DNA of 64,000 nt from Rhodoferax sp. AJA081-3 (GCF_017798165.1 NZ_CP059068.1:1-64000), one strand, 5' to 3'. Shown: positions 48,318 through 56,720, counted from the first letter of the stretch. Notes: generated from the sequence alone by a model not told the origin. Program-made: numbers and translations.

Positions 48318-48352
48318 AATATGGTGTATGCGCTATTGATTTGGTAGCGTCT
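48303..48352 (-). repeat. CGGGGGCTA-family repeat, copy 7 (degenerate)
   Basis: TACCCCCCGTGAAATATGG, then TGTATGCGCTATTGATTTGG and TAGCG; matches copy 6 in position and layout. It overlaps the last 15 bases of DUF1232 and provides the last codons and stop of yihY on the other strand. Confidence 0.6.
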
Positions 48353-49214
48353 GTGGGATGGTGGTAGCCTTCAACCGCCGCGAGCCAAAGGTGTTGGCAT
48401 AGATCCACGTGAACTCTGCCCCGATCAGAAATATCTGGGCCGAGTAATACACCCACAGCATCACCACCACCAGCGAGCCCGCCGCGCCAAAGCCTGTGAC
48501 CACGCCGCTGCGCCCGATGTAGAGGCCGATCAGGGATTTGCCCAGCGTGAATAGCAGGGCGGTGACCACCGCACCCACCCACACGTCGCCCCATTTGATT
48601 TGCACCGTCGGCATGGTTTTGTAGATTAAGGCAAACAGGATCGCCACCACGACAAAACTGCTCAGCGAATCGGCGACCGTGGCCAGCAGTTGCCATTCAC
48701 CAAACAGCGGCCCCCACCAGCGGCCGGCTACGGCCAGCGCCGCGCTGAATACCAGCGAGACGACCAGCAGAAACCCCAGCGCCATGACCATGCCAAAAGA
48801 CAGCACGCGTGAGCGCACCAAAGCGATCCAGCCGCCCACCCTGTTGCGTGCAGGTACTTTCCAGATGCGGTTTAAGGTGTCTTGTAATTCGCCAAATACG
48901 GTTGTCGCGCCTATCAACAACAAGCAGACGCCGATGATGGTGGCGGTCACTCCCTCTGCAGGCTTGCGCACACTGGTCAGCATCTCCTGCACGGCCAGCG
49001 CGCTGCCTTCGCCCATCAGGGAGCGCAGTTGCGCTTCTATCTCACCGCGTGCTGCGTCTTGGCCAAACACCAGACCGGCGATGGCAATCACGATGAGTAA
49101 CAGTGGCGCCAGCGAAAACAGGGTGTAGTAGGCCAGTGCGGCGCCCATGCTGGGCACGTAGTCGTCTGACCAGGCTTCAAACATCTGACTAAACATGCCC
49201 CACACTTTGTTCAT
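48333..49214 (-). CDS. YihY/BrkB family inner-membrane protein
   Basis: A 293-residue protein with six predicted helices of the YihY/virulence factor BrkB family. Conserved blocks are the start WSDDYVPSMGAALAYYTLFS, LIGATTVFGELQDTLNRIW and FGAAGSLVVVMLWVYYSAQIFLIGAEF. Despite the old name it is not an RNase; the biochemical role is unclear. Its final residues and stop are encoded by repeat copy 7, suggesting that the element reshaped the C-terminus. Confidence 0.9.
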   Translation of the reverse strand: MNKVWGMFSQMFEAWSDDYVPSMGAALAYYTLFSLAPLLLIVIAIAGLVFGQDAARGEIEAQLRSLMGEGSALAVQEMLTSVRKPAEGVTATIIGVCLLLIGATTVFGELQDTLNRIWKVPARNRVGGWIALVRSRVLSFGMVMALGFLLVVSLVFSAALAVAGRWWGPLFGEWQLLATVADSLSSFVVVAILFALIYKTMPTVQIKWGDVWVGAVVTALLFTLGKSLIGLYIGRSGVVTGFGAAGSLVVVMLWVYYSAQIFLIGAEFTWIYANTFGSRRLKATTIPQTLPNQ

Positions 49215-49290
49215 GGGGGCACATCATCCATGCGCGAGGCGGGTGCTTCCGTGCTGTGGCGCACGGAGCCAGCGCCGCGCGGGCGCTCGG

Positions 49291-49704
49291 TCAAGTCTGG
49301 CGGGCTGCCCAGTCCATGGCTGCCTTGCCGCCCGCTGCGGCCATGGCACTGACAAAGGTACCCCAGAGCACATCGATCAGCGACAAGGTCCACGGCCAGC
49401 CGCGCAAAGTGGCAAGGTTGGTGAGGTCGTAGGTGGCGTAAGCAAAGAAGCCGAACAGGGCGGCCATGGTGATGGTCTTGGCCCAATCTGCGCCGCCCGT
49501 TTGGGGGCTCACCGCAAAGATGACGACGCCCAGCGCATAGAGCAGGTAGAACAACACCGCAACCGGGATATTGGGCGTGTCCGCCATCAGGTGCCCAATG
49601 CCTTGCTGGTACAGCGGCTTGGCGATCAGCCCCAGCCACACCATGTCCATTGCAACCATGGCGATGGCTGTGCCAGCGTAAGCGGCCAGATACTTGGTGT
49701 TCAT
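49291..49704 (-). CDS. DUF2177 family membrane protein
   Basis: A 137-residue protein with four predicted helices of the DUF2177 family. Segments seen are AMDMVWLGLIAKPLYQQGIGHLM near the start, AALFGFFAYATYDLTNLATL in the middle, and SLIDVLWGTFVSAMAA at the end. Function unknown. The start at 49704 is preferred to an upstream ATG at 49782 that overlaps the palindromic region of the divergent ParD-like gene. Confidence 0.82.
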   Translation of the reverse strand: MNTKYLAAYAGTAIAMVAMDMVWLGLIAKPLYQQGIGHLMADTPNIPVAVLFYLLYALGVVIFAVSPQTGGADWAKTITMAALFGFFAYATYDLTNLATLRGWPWTLSLIDVLWGTFVSAMAAAGGKAAMDWAARQT

Positions 49705-49753
49705 GGTGGGTACTCTTTCTTGCGAGCAGGGTTTGCTGCGTTGTTGATTATAC

Positions 49754-49780
49754 GAAGCATATACAATACGTATACGTTTC
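49754..49780. promoter_or_regulatory. Palindromic operator candidate upstream of the ParD-like gene
   Basis: GAAGCATATAC (49754-49764) and GTATACGTTTC (49770-49780) form an inverted repeat matching in 9 of 11 positions, 15 bases before the ParD-like start codon. Ribbon-helix-helix proteins commonly bind such short AT-rich palindromes, so autoregulation is plausible but unproven. Confidence 0.5.
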
Positions 49781-49795
49781 ATATGGAGTTAACGG

Positions 49796-50050
49796 ATGGG
49801 TATCGTCAAAATTTCGGATCAGATGCACGAGAACTTGCGGGTGGTGGGCACTGCGCTGAGCCGGTCTATCAATGCACAGGCAGAACACTGGATGCGGGTT
49901 GGCATGCTGACCGAGATGCACCCGGAATTGGACCACCGCGAAATCTGCCAACTGCTGATTCGGGCCGAACTTAATGGGGGGCTGGACATTGCCGGGGCGG
50001 TCAATCCCCCGCCGAGCAAGCGCGCGGCATCTACGGTTGAAAAGCACTGA
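49796..50050 (+). CDS. ParD-like (ribbon-helix-helix) protein
   Basis: An 84-residue protein of the ParD-like family (PF11903 type). The N-terminal IVKISDQMHENLRVVGTALSRSINAQAEHW fits a ribbon-helix-helix DNA-binding unit; the rest is an acidic helix and Pro/Lys tail. No ParE toxin gene is adjacent; instead its TGA overlaps the map ATG by one base. This ParD-like/map pairing is known to recur in proteobacteria. It likely represses its own operon via the palindrome at 49754. Confidence 0.78.
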   Translation: MGIVKISDQMHENLRVVGTALSRSINAQAEHWMRVGMLTEMHPELDHREICQLLIRAELNGGLDIAGAVNPPPSKRAASTVEKH

Positions 50051-50859
50051 TGGCTTTCGACGTAGTCATCAAGTCCGCCGAAGGCATATCCAAGGCGCGG
50101 CGGGCCGGCCAGCTGGCTGCAGAGGTGCTGGCCATGATCGAGCCCCACGTGGTGCCGGGGGTCAGCACCGAGGCACTGGACCGCCTGTGCCACGACTACA
50201 TCGTGCAGGTGCAGGGCGCCATTCCGGCCAACGAGGGTTATCTCGGCTACACCAAGACCATACTCACGTCAGTCAACCAGGTGGTGTGCCATGGCCTCCC
50301 GTCGCCCGACCAGATTCTGAAAAAAGGCGACATCGTCAACATTGACGTGGCGGTCAACAAGGACGGCTGGTTTGGTGACACCAGCCGCATGTTTTTTGTG
50401 GGCGAACCCAGCCCGCTGGCCCGCCGCCTGGTGGAAACGACCTACGAAGCCATGCTGGCCGGCATCCAGCAGGTCAAGCCCGGCGCGACGCTGGGCGATG
50501 TGGGCCATGCCATCCAGTCGGTTGCGCACCGGGAGCATTTCAGCGTGGTGCGCGAATACTGCGGACACGGCATAGGGCAGGTCTACCACGAAGACCCGCA
50601 GGTGTTGCACTACGGGCAGCGCGGGCACGGGCTCAGGCTGGAGGTGGGCATGGTGTTCACGATAGAGCCCATGCTCAACGCAGGCAAACGCGACACCAAA
50701 CAACTGGCCGATGGCTGGACCGTGGTGACCAAGGACCGGTCACTCTCAGCCCAGTGGGAACACATGGTGGCGGTGACGCCTGAAGGGTACGAAGTGCTGA
50801 CCGCCTGGCCTGGCGGCACAGGAGCCTACGCGCCAGTATCTGCCCGCGTTGTGGCGTAG
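50050..50859 (+). CDS. map: Type I methionine aminopeptidase
   Basis: Removes the initiator methionine from new proteins; a two-metal cytoplasmic enzyme. The 269-residue product keeps the full metal and catalytic set: His in VCHGLPS, Asp in VNIDVAV and GDTSRMF, His in CGHGIGQ, Glu in FTIEPML and Glu in SAQWEHM. Coupled to a ParD-like gene, this is likely an additional, regulated map paralogue and not the rpsB-linked housekeeping copy. Its 3' end overlaps that of the convergent AI-2E gene by 34 bases. Confidence 0.95.
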   Translation: MAFDVVIKSAEGISKARRAGQLAAEVLAMIEPHVVPGVSTEALDRLCHDYIVQVQGAIPANEGYLGYTKTILTSVNQVVCHGLPSPDQILKKGDIVNIDVAVNKDGWFGDTSRMFFVGEPSPLARRLVETTYEAMLAGIQQVKPGATLGDVGHAIQSVAHREHFSVVREYCGHGIGQVYHEDPQVLHYGQRGHGLRLEVGMVFTIEPMLNAGKRDTKQLADGWTVVTKDRSLSAQWEHMVAVTPEGYEVLTAWPGGTGAYAPVSARVVA

Positions 50860-51902
50860 ATGTGCCAGACCGCCATGAACATGGCGGCAATCGCAGGGCC
50901 GATCACAAAGCCGTTGATGCCAAACACCACCATGCCGCCCAGCGTGGTGATCATCACCACGTAGTCGGGCATACGGGTGTCTTTGCCCACCAGAATGGGG
51001 CGCAGCAGGTTGTCGACCAGGCCAATCACCAGCACACCCCAGGCGCACAGCGCAATGCCTTGCCAGATGCCACCCGTTACGAAGAAGTACAAGGCCACCG
51101 GCAGCCACACCAGCCCTGCGCCTATGGCCGGCAACAGCGATAAAAATGCCATCAGCACCGCCCACAACAAGGCGCCGCCCACGCCCAGTACCCAAAATGC
51201 CAGACCGCCCAGCGCGCCCTGGATAACTGCCACCAGCAGGTTACCTTTGACCGTGGCACGGATCACGGTGGTGAACTTGCTGATCAACTCTCTTTTGTGC
51301 TCTGGTGCCAGTGGCACCGCATTGCGCAGGGTGCGGGCCAAGCTCTCGCCATCGCGCAGCAAAAAGAACGCCAGGTACAGGGAGATAAAGAGACTGGTGA
51401 TGAATTCAACCGTCAACTGGCCAATGCCCAGCGCCTGTGTAGCCAGAAACTGACTGCCCTGCGCCAGCGCGGCGCTGACGCGGCGCTGCAGGGCCGAGAA
51501 GTTGACCAGGCCAAAGCGGTCCAGCAGCGCGCCCACCCAGTCGGGCAGGGCGTTGAACACATCGCGGAAGTAGCGGGTGGGGTTGACCTCGCCCGACTGC
51601 ACCAGTGTGTAGAAGTGGGAAACCTCTTGCGCCAGGGCGGCCATCAGCAGCGCAAACGGAAGAATCAGCACCACCAGAATCAAGGCCATGGTGAGCAGGG
51701 CAGTCGGCGTGCGCTGCCACTTGTACCGGGCCAATAGCCGCCGGTGCACGGGCATGAACAACAGCGCAATGATGGCGCCCCACATGATGGCACCGTAAAA
51801 CGGCACCAGTATCCAGCCCAGCGCCAGAGTTGCCACCACCATCAGCGGCAGCAGGGCGCGGTTCTGGCTTACACCGTGGGCTTGTTCGTCGCTGGGGGTC
51901 AT
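50826..51902 (-). CDS. AI-2E family transporter (PerM/YdiK-like)
   Basis: A 358-residue inner-membrane protein of the AI-2E exporter superfamily (about seven to eight helices). Members export autoinducer-2 or act as Na+/H+ antiporters; the substrate is not predictable. Typical segments are PFYGAIMWGAIIALLFMPVH near the start, QGALGGLAFWVLGVGGALLW, and the end VDNLLRPILVGKDTRMPDYV. The ATG at 51902 gives a normal N-terminus; the open frame continues upstream through the acetyltransferase region but is spurious there. Confidence 0.88.
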   Translation of the reverse strand: MTPSDEQAHGVSQNRALLPLMVVATLALGWILVPFYGAIMWGAIIALLFMPVHRRLLARYKWQRTPTALLTMALILVVLILPFALLMAALAQEVSHFYTLVQSGEVNPTRYFRDVFNALPDWVGALLDRFGLVNFSALQRRVSAALAQGSQFLATQALGIGQLTVEFITSLFISLYLAFFLLRDGESLARTLRNAVPLAPEHKRELISKFTTVIRATVKGNLLVAVIQGALGGLAFWVLGVGGALLWAVLMAFLSLLPAIGAGLVWLPVALYFFVTGGIWQGIALCAWGVLVIGLVDNLLRPILVGKDTRMPDYVVMITTLGGMVVFGINGFVIGPAIAAMFMAVWHIYATTRADTGA

Positions 51903-51992
51903 GGGTGGTCTCACGGAGTAGCCGGGATTGGCCTCGCCATCGTACCCGCTCAAACCAAGGCTATGCTTGCGCCCAAAACTGCAAACGACCCC

Positions 51993-52526
51993 ATGCCCAC
52001 AGAACTCAGCATTCGCCCAGCCACGCTTCATGATGTACCCCATCTGGTGGAGCTGGCCACCAATACCTTTCGCGACACCTACCGCCTGCTGGATGATCCG
52101 GATGACATAGAGGCTTATGTTGCGGAAGCCTTCACGGCCGACAACTTCACGGCCCTCGTGCAAGACCCGTCTTCCGTGTTGTTGGTGGCTCTGGCCGGGG
52201 AGGGGCAGTACGTGGGTTACGCCCACATCGCCCACACCCAGCCACCGCCCTGTGTAACGGGACCGGCACCGGTGGAGTTGTCGCGCCTCTACCTGAGCGA
52301 AAGTGTCATTGGCAATGGCTATGGCGCTGCGCTGATGCAAGCCGTGCACGCCGTGGCCCGGCGCGCTGGCTGCCAGACGGTCTGGCTGGGCGTCTATGAC
52401 CGCAATGAACGTGCGCGCAAGTTCTACACGCGCTGGGGTTTTGTGGATGTGGGGACCAAGGATTTTTTGTTTGGTGGAAAGTTATATGCGGACCCCATCA
52501 TGGCGGCGGCGGTGCCAGATTTTTGA
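51993..52526 (+). CDS. GNAT family N-acetyltransferase
   Basis: A 177-residue acetyl-CoA-dependent N-acetyltransferase, substrate unknown. Motif A is seen as LYLSESVIGNGYGAALMQAV (CoA loop IGNGYGAA) and motif B in LGVYDRNERARKFYTRWGF. The N-terminus IRPATLHDVPHLVELATNTF is typical. Starts at 51963 or 51993 are both possible; neither has a clear Shine-Dalgarno. It is divergent from the AI-2E gene. Confidence 0.88.
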   Translation: MPTELSIRPATLHDVPHLVELATNTFRDTYRLLDDPDDIEAYVAEAFTADNFTALVQDPSSVLLVALAGEGQYVGYAHIAHTQPPPCVTGPAPVELSRLYLSESVIGNGYGAALMQAVHAVARRAGCQTVWLGVYDRNERARKFYTRWGFVDVGTKDFLFGGKLYADPIMAAAVPDF

Positions 52527-52650
52527 ATCGTCTGAGCAGGAGTTCCCCCGTGATGATGAAGGCAGCATCTCTATGCTCGAACGCTACTCAATGCTTATCA
52601 CAGTGATCGGCTGCCATTCAAACGGTTATATCTGCGTCATTTTTTAGTGG

Positions 52651-53232
52651 CTATTGCTTGATAGCCTCAATGGCGATGCTGATGGTCACCTCGTCCCCCA
52701 CATTGGGCGCGTATTTGCCAGCGCGGAAGTCGGAGCGTTTGATAACGGTGGATGCATCTGCACCAATGGCATCGCGCTTGAGCATGGGGTGCACGGTGTT
52801 CACATAACTGGCGACCTTGAGAGTGACGGGTTTGGTCACGTCCTTGATCGTCAGGTCACCCTCTATCGCCGTGGGTTTGTCGCCGTCAAACACCACCTTG
52901 GTGGATTTGAAGGTGGCGGTGGGGTATTTGGCCGTGTCCAAAAAGTCTTCACCCTGGATGTGTCCATTGAAAACGGCCAGACCGGTGTCCACACTCTTCA
53001 TGTCGATGACCACGTCGACCGAGCCGGTCTTTGCAGCCTTGTCCAGCACGACGGTGCCGGTCGTCTTGCTGAAGCGGCTCAGTTGGGTAGACAAACCCAT
53101 GTGGCTGTACGAGAAGCGGGGGAAGGTGTGGCCGCTGTCGATGGTGTAGGTCTCGGGCGCGGCAACTGCCGGGGCGTGGACGCCGCAAACAAGGGCGAGG
53201 ACGGCGGCGCTGAGGAATGCTGTGGGTTTCAT
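52651..53232 (-). CDS. YceI family periplasmic protein
   Basis: A 193-residue secreted protein of the YceI family, a lipocalin-like barrel that binds polyisoprenoids. A Sec signal (cleavage near HAPAVA) precedes the domain, with YTIDSGHTFPRFSYSHMGLS at its start and KRSDFRAGKYAPNVGDEVTI near the end. It is the last gene of a four-gene minus-strand unit and follows another YceI paralogue after 20 bases. A small hairpin overlaps its stop codon. Confidence 0.92.
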   Translation of the reverse strand: MKPTAFLSAAVLALVCGVHAPAVAAPETYTIDSGHTFPRFSYSHMGLSTQLSRFSKTTGTVVLDKAAKTGSVDVVIDMKSVDTGLAVFNGHIQGEDFLDTAKYPTATFKSTKVVFDGDKPTAIEGDLTIKDVTKPVTLKVASYVNTVHPMLKRDAIGADASTVIKRSDFRAGKYAPNVGDEVTISIAIEAIKQ

Positions 53233-53252
53233 GGTGTGTTTCGCTTTGGGTT

Positions 53253-53837
53253 TTAGATTTTTGCCACGCCAGCCAGGGCCAGCTTGAATTTGATTTGTAC
53301 GTCGTCGGCCACCATGGAGGTGTCGGCCCACTCGTTTTCGCCAATCTTGAAGGCCAGGCGCTTGATGGTGAAGACGCCGTTGGCCGTGGTGGTGCCGCCG
53401 CTTTGGGCCAGCGACACGGGGACGATGGCATCGCGCACATTGCCCTTGATGGCCAGCTTGCCGGCTACCTCAAACTTGCCGCCACCCAGGCTTTTAATGG
53501 CCGTGGATTGGAACGTGGCCTGTGGAAACTTGACCGTGTTGAACCAGGTGGCCTTGGGCAGCTCGGCATCGGTCTCAGCCGCTCCCAGTGTGGCGCTGGC
53601 AATGTCGATGGTGAAAGCAATATTGCCGCTCTCTGGCTTGGCCGGGTCAAACGCGATTTGCGCATCGAACTTCTTGAAGCGACCTTCCAGCGGCACGCCC
53701 ATTTGTTTGGTCACAAAGCTGATGTCGCTTTGCGGTTGCAGCAGTTTCTGTTGGGCCTGTGCGGATGTGCCTGCCAGAGTGGCCAGCAGCACCCAGGCCG
53801 CGGTGCGTGCAAGGCTTGAATAGTTCATCTTCATCAT
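53253..53837 (-). CDS. YceI family protein, second paralogue
   Basis: A 194-residue secreted YceI-family protein with a signal peptide (WVLLATLAGTSAQA). The domain contains SDISFVTKQMGVPLEGRFKK near the start and LAFKIGENEWADTSMVADDV near the end. Three clustered ATGs (53837, 53834, 53828) are possible starts; GGAA at 7 bases favours the first. Sequence identity to the neighbouring YceI is low, so the pair is an old duplication. It is likely cotranscribed with cytochrome b561. Confidence 0.9.
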   Translation of the reverse strand: MMKMNYSSLARTAAWVLLATLAGTSAQAQQKLLQPQSDISFVTKQMGVPLEGRFKKFDAQIAFDPAKPESGNIAFTIDIASATLGAAETDAELPKATWFNTVKFPQATFQSTAIKSLGGGKFEVAGKLAIKGNVRDAIVPVSLAQSGGTTTANGVFTIKRLAFKIGENEWADTSMVADDVQIKFKLALAGVAKI

Positions 53838-53889
53838 TGGGGTATTCCAGTTCTGTATCGTTTGTTCAGGCAAGGGCCTGGGCGGCTGC

Positions 53890-54450
53890 TCAACGCTTGC
53901 CGGGCAACATGCGCAGCAGCAGGCCATCGCGGTCCACCACGTGGTGCTTGAGTGCAGCGGCCACATGCAGGGCGGCTATGCCGGCAAGTGCATAGGCGCT
54001 GTAGGCGTGCCACGGCTTGATGGTCTCTGCCAGTGCCTTGTTGGCTTCCACCAGGTCGGGCAGTGGCAACACGCCCAGCAGCACGATGGGAAAGCCCGCC
54101 GCTGAGCTGTAGGCCCAGCCCAGCAGTGGCACGGCAAAGAACAGTGCATACAACATGCCGTGGGTTGCGTGGTAGGCCCGTGTCTGCCAGCCCGGCATGG
54201 CAGATGCAATCGCAACCGGTAGCGCGGGTGGGCGTTGGACCAGCCGGGTGGCCAGGCGGGCCACCGATAGCAGCAGGATAAAAACTCCGGCCCACTTGTG
54301 CCAGTTGTACAGCTTCAACCGCTGGGGTGAAAACGGCAGGTCCGCCATATACAGGCCCACGGCAAATATCGATGCCAGGGCCAACGCCAGTATCCAGTGC
54401 AGAGCCATGGCCACCGGGTGGTAGCGGGCTTCAGCGGACGCGGAGTGCAT
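53890..54450 (-). CDS. Cytochrome b561
   Basis: A 186-residue di-haem membrane cytochrome of the bacterial b561 family with four helices. Histidines suitable as haem ligands appear in AMALHWILALALA, YNWHKWAGVFIL, RAYHATHGMLYA and AALHVAAALKHH. It can pass electrons between quinones and periplasmic partners. Its pairing with YceI genes is widespread. It lies 5 bases after the TPR gene and 52 bases before the first YceI gene. Confidence 0.92.
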   Translation of the reverse strand: MHSASAEARYHPVAMALHWILALALASIFAVGLYMADLPFSPQRLKLYNWHKWAGVFILLLSVARLATRLVQRPPALPVAIASAMPGWQTRAYHATHGMLYALFFAVPLLGWAYSSAAGFPIVLLGVLPLPDLVEANKALAETIKPWHAYSAYALAGIAALHVAAALKHHVVDRDGLLLRMLPGKR

Positions 54451-54455
54451 GTTGC

Positions 54456-54923
54456 TTATTGCGCGGGTTTGTAGTCGGCAATGGCCTTGGCCAGCTGTTT
54501 GGTCTCGTCACAGTTGGCGCAGCTGGTTTGCAGCTTGGCCAGTTGGGCCTCGGCCTTGGCCTTTTGACCGGTCTTCAGGTAAGAGATGCCAGAGTAATTG
54601 AGCGCGCCCTTGTGGGTGGGGTCCAGCGCCAGGGCCTTGTCATAGGCCGCAAAGGCTGCGTCGTAGCGGCCCAGCCAGCGGTTGGAGAAGCCCAGGTAGT
54701 TGTATGCATCTGCGTTCTTGGGGTCTTGCGCCACCACCTTGTCGAAGCTGGCCACGGCCAGTTCCCAGTTCTTGGCGTCAATGGCGTTTTTGCCAGCGAC
54801 AAAGCTGTCGACCTGCGCGTTTTGCACCGGTGCGGCTTCGGCCGGTGCGGCCAGGGCAGCGCCGGCCATGGCGAGGCTCAGCGCGGACGTGAGGAACAGA
54901 TTGCGGATAGAGATTGAGGACAT
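54456..54923 (-). CDS. Secreted tetratricopeptide-repeat protein
   Basis: A 155-residue exported protein: signal peptide (cleavage around ALAAPAEA), then about three TPR units (NWELAVASFDKVVAQDPKN, GRYDAAFAAYDKALALDPTH, GALNYSGISYLKTGQKAKAE). A CANC motif near residue 138 in the C-terminal part could form a disulfide or bind metal. It is the first gene of the unit TPR-b561-YceI-YceI. TPRs mediate protein contacts; the partner is unknown. Confidence 0.85.
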   Translation of the reverse strand: MSSISIRNLFLTSALSLAMAGAALAAPAEAAPVQNAQVDSFVAGKNAIDAKNWELAVASFDKVVAQDPKNADAYNYLGFSNRWLGRYDAAFAAYDKALALDPTHKGALNYSGISYLKTGQKAKAEAQLAKLQTSCANCDETKQLAKAIADYKPAQ

Positions 54924-55043
54924 GTTTGACTCCCGGTAATAAATAAGGGGTTAAAGGTTCGCGCTGCATTGCGGCACCTAAGACAAACGATGGATCTCCT
55001 CAAACGGATGCAAATTATCTGAAAATACTTTGTGGTGGCGACT

Positions 55044-56084
55044 TCAGAACTCAGTCACCACGGTTACGCCGGCCACGTCGAACCTGTCCATGTTCATCAA
55101 TGCATGGATGGATTGCTCCAGGTTGATCTGTTTGCCTATGAGTTTTTCGGGCGCCAGTTTGCCGGACTGCACCATGTCCAGCATCGCGCCGTAGCGGTGT
55201 GCCTGCATGCCGTGGCTGCCCAGGATTTCCAGCTCGTGGGCGATGACCTTGGCCATGGGGATGGCGGGTGTGCTGTTCTCCGCCAGCATGAGCCCGACCT
55301 GTATGTGTTTGCCGCGCCTGCGCAGGTTGCTGATCGAATTGAAGCAGGTGGTGGGGTGGCCCAGTGCATCCAGCGAGACGTGGGCGCCGCCTTGGGTGAT
55401 GTCGGTCACGGCCTCCACCACGTTGGCCACCTGGGTCGCGTTCACGGTGGCAACCGCACCCATGGCCCGCGCCATGGCTAGCTTTTCATCCGAGATGTCG
55501 ATGGCAACCACGTTGGCCCCCACCGCGTTGGCAATCATGATGGCCGACAGGCCCACACCTCCGCAGCCGTGCACCGCCACCCACTGCCCGGCGGACGTTT
55601 TGCCCTGGTCTACCACCGCGCGGAACGAAGTCACAAAGCGGCACCCCAGGCTGGCAGCGGTGGCAAAGTCCAGCGTGTCGGGCAAGGCCACCAGGTTGAG
55701 ATCTGCCTTGTGGATGGAGACGTATTCGGCAAACGAACCCCAGTGGGTAAAGCCGGGTTGAAACTGCCTTTCGCAAACCTGCTGGTTGCCCGAGTGGCAC
55801 TCTGGGCAGGTACCGCAGCCCCCTACAAATGGCACGGTGACCCGGTCGCCCACCCGCCATTTGTATACGTCTTTGCCGACCGCCTCCACAATGCCCGCCA
55901 ATTCATGGCCAGGAACATGGGGGAGCACGATGTCGGTGTCATGCCCAACCCAGCCGTGCCAATCACTGCGGCAAACACCCGTGGCCTGCACCTTGACGAC
56001 AACACCATGTGCCTCGGGTGTGGGGTCCGGCACGGTTTTCAGTTGGGGTGGGGCGGAAAAGGCTTCATAAACTACGGCTTTCAT
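55044..56084 (-). CDS. Zinc-dependent alcohol dehydrogenase
   Basis: A 346-residue medium-chain NAD(P)-dependent alcohol dehydrogenase. The catalytic zinc ligands C38 (GVCRSDWHG) and H60/E61 (GHE), the structural zinc cysteines C90, C93, C96 and C104, and the cofactor loop [11 protein letters not shown] are intact. It acts on an unidentified alcohol or aldehyde in the cytoplasm. It is divergent from an Lrp/AsnC regulator with two palindromes in the 110-base gap, so it is probably controlled by that protein. Confidence 0.93.
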   Translation of the reverse strand: MKAVVYEAFSAPPQLKTVPDPTPEAHGVVVKVQATGVCRSDWHGWVGHDTDIVLPHVPGHELAGIVEAVGKDVYKWRVGDRVTVPFVGGCGTCPECHSGNQQVCERQFQPGFTHWGSFAEYVSIHKADLNLVALPDTLDFATAASLGCRFVTSFRAVVDQGKTSAGQWVAVHGCGGVGLSAIMIANAVGANVVAIDISDEKLAMARAMGAVATVNATQVANVVEAVTDITQGGAHVSLDALGHPTTCFNSISNLRRRGKHIQVGLMLAENSTPAIPMAKVIAHELEILGSHGMQAHRYGAMLDMVQSGKLAPEKLIGKQINLEQSIHALMNMDRFDVAGVTVVTEF

Positions 56085-56139
56085 GGGGGATGCTCCTTAT
56101 ATCTGGGGGTGGTTTGAGTTTTGCGGTCCAAAAATTATG

Positions 56140-56220
56140 GGTGATTTCGTCTGAAATTACCTTTCCTTCTTCACTACCAAACACGGCATTTTGTGGAGCT
56201 ATATTTCTACAATGTAGAAA
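56140..56220. promoter_or_regulatory. Two palindromic operator candidates between adh and the Lrp-type regulator
   Basis: Site 1 at 56140-56161: GGTGATTTC-GTCT-GAAATTACC, arms matching in 8 of 9 positions, with the central ATTTC...GAAAT perfect. Site 2 at 56204-56220: TTTCTACA-A-TGTAGAAA, a perfect 17-base palindrome. Lrp/AsnC dimers bind short AT-rich palindromes of this size. The second lies inside the upstream part of the regulator's open frame, so it probably overlaps its promoter or leader. Confidence 0.6.
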
Positions 56221-56720
56221 AACTGGAAGGATCCACTCAAATAGCTGATTTTGATAAAACAGATGCCGAAATCCTGGATCACCTGCAACGTGACGGCCGC
56301 CTGTCCAACGCCAAACTCGCCGAGCAGCTCTCGCTGAGCGAAACGCCTTGCTGGCGGCGTGTGAAGCGGCTGGAAGAGCAGGGCGTCATCGAGGGATATC
56401 AGGTCATGCTGAACCGCCGCAAGTTGGGCTTCGGGGTGATGGCGTTTGTGCAGCTGTCTTTTACGCGGCACAGTGAAGAGTCGACCGCTGCGTTCGAGAA
56501 AATCATTCAGGCCAGCCCCAATGTGCTGGCTTGCCACAACACGACCGGCGAGGCCGACTTCCTGCTGCAGGTGGTCGCCAGAGACCTTGATGACTACAGC
56601 CGTTTTGTGGAAACGGTGCTTAGAAAGTTGCCATTCGTGTCGAGCATCCGGTCGAACTTGTCCTTGCGGGAGATGAAGGCGTCGAATCGCTTGCCCGTGG
56701 TGGATATGTTTTCCGTCTGA
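56193..56720 (+). CDS. Lrp/AsnC family transcriptional regulator
   Basis: A feast/famine-type regulator. The winged HTH (DKTDAEILDHLQRDGRLSNA, recognition around LSETPCWRRVKRLEEQGVI) is followed by the RAM effector domain with HNTTGEADFLLQVV and the end SSIRSNLSL. The frame opens with GTG at 56193 (175 residues), but this start lacks a Shine-Dalgarno and covers a palindrome; typical Lrp proteins start close to the DKTDAEIL block. GGAAGGA at 56225 is a good ribosome-binding site, but the codon at the right distance is ATA (56241). The true start is unresolved. Confidence 0.88.
   Translation: MELYFYNVEKLEGSTQIADFDKTDAEILDHLQRDGRLSNAKLAEQLSLSETPCWRRVKRLEEQGVIEGYQVMLNRRKLGFGVMAFVQLSFTRHSEESTAAFEKIIQASPNVLACHNTTGEADFLLQVVARDLDDYSRFVETVLRKLPFVSSIRSNLSLREMKASNRLPVVDMFSV

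Noticed and set aside
49690..49710. Shared GAGTACCCACCATG at the starts of hsp20 and the DUF2177 gene.
   Set aside because: Only 14 bases around a start codon; the genes are unrelated and coincidence cannot be excluded.
49796..50050. ParD-like gene as half of a toxin-antitoxin system.
   Set aside because: No ParE-type toxin on either side; the partner is a complete methionine aminopeptidase.
52650..52680. Hairpin GGCTAT/ATAGCC at the end of the first YceI gene as a terminator or repeat copy.
   Set aside because: It overlaps the stop codon, has no T run on the gene's strand, and lacks the CGGGGGCTA core.
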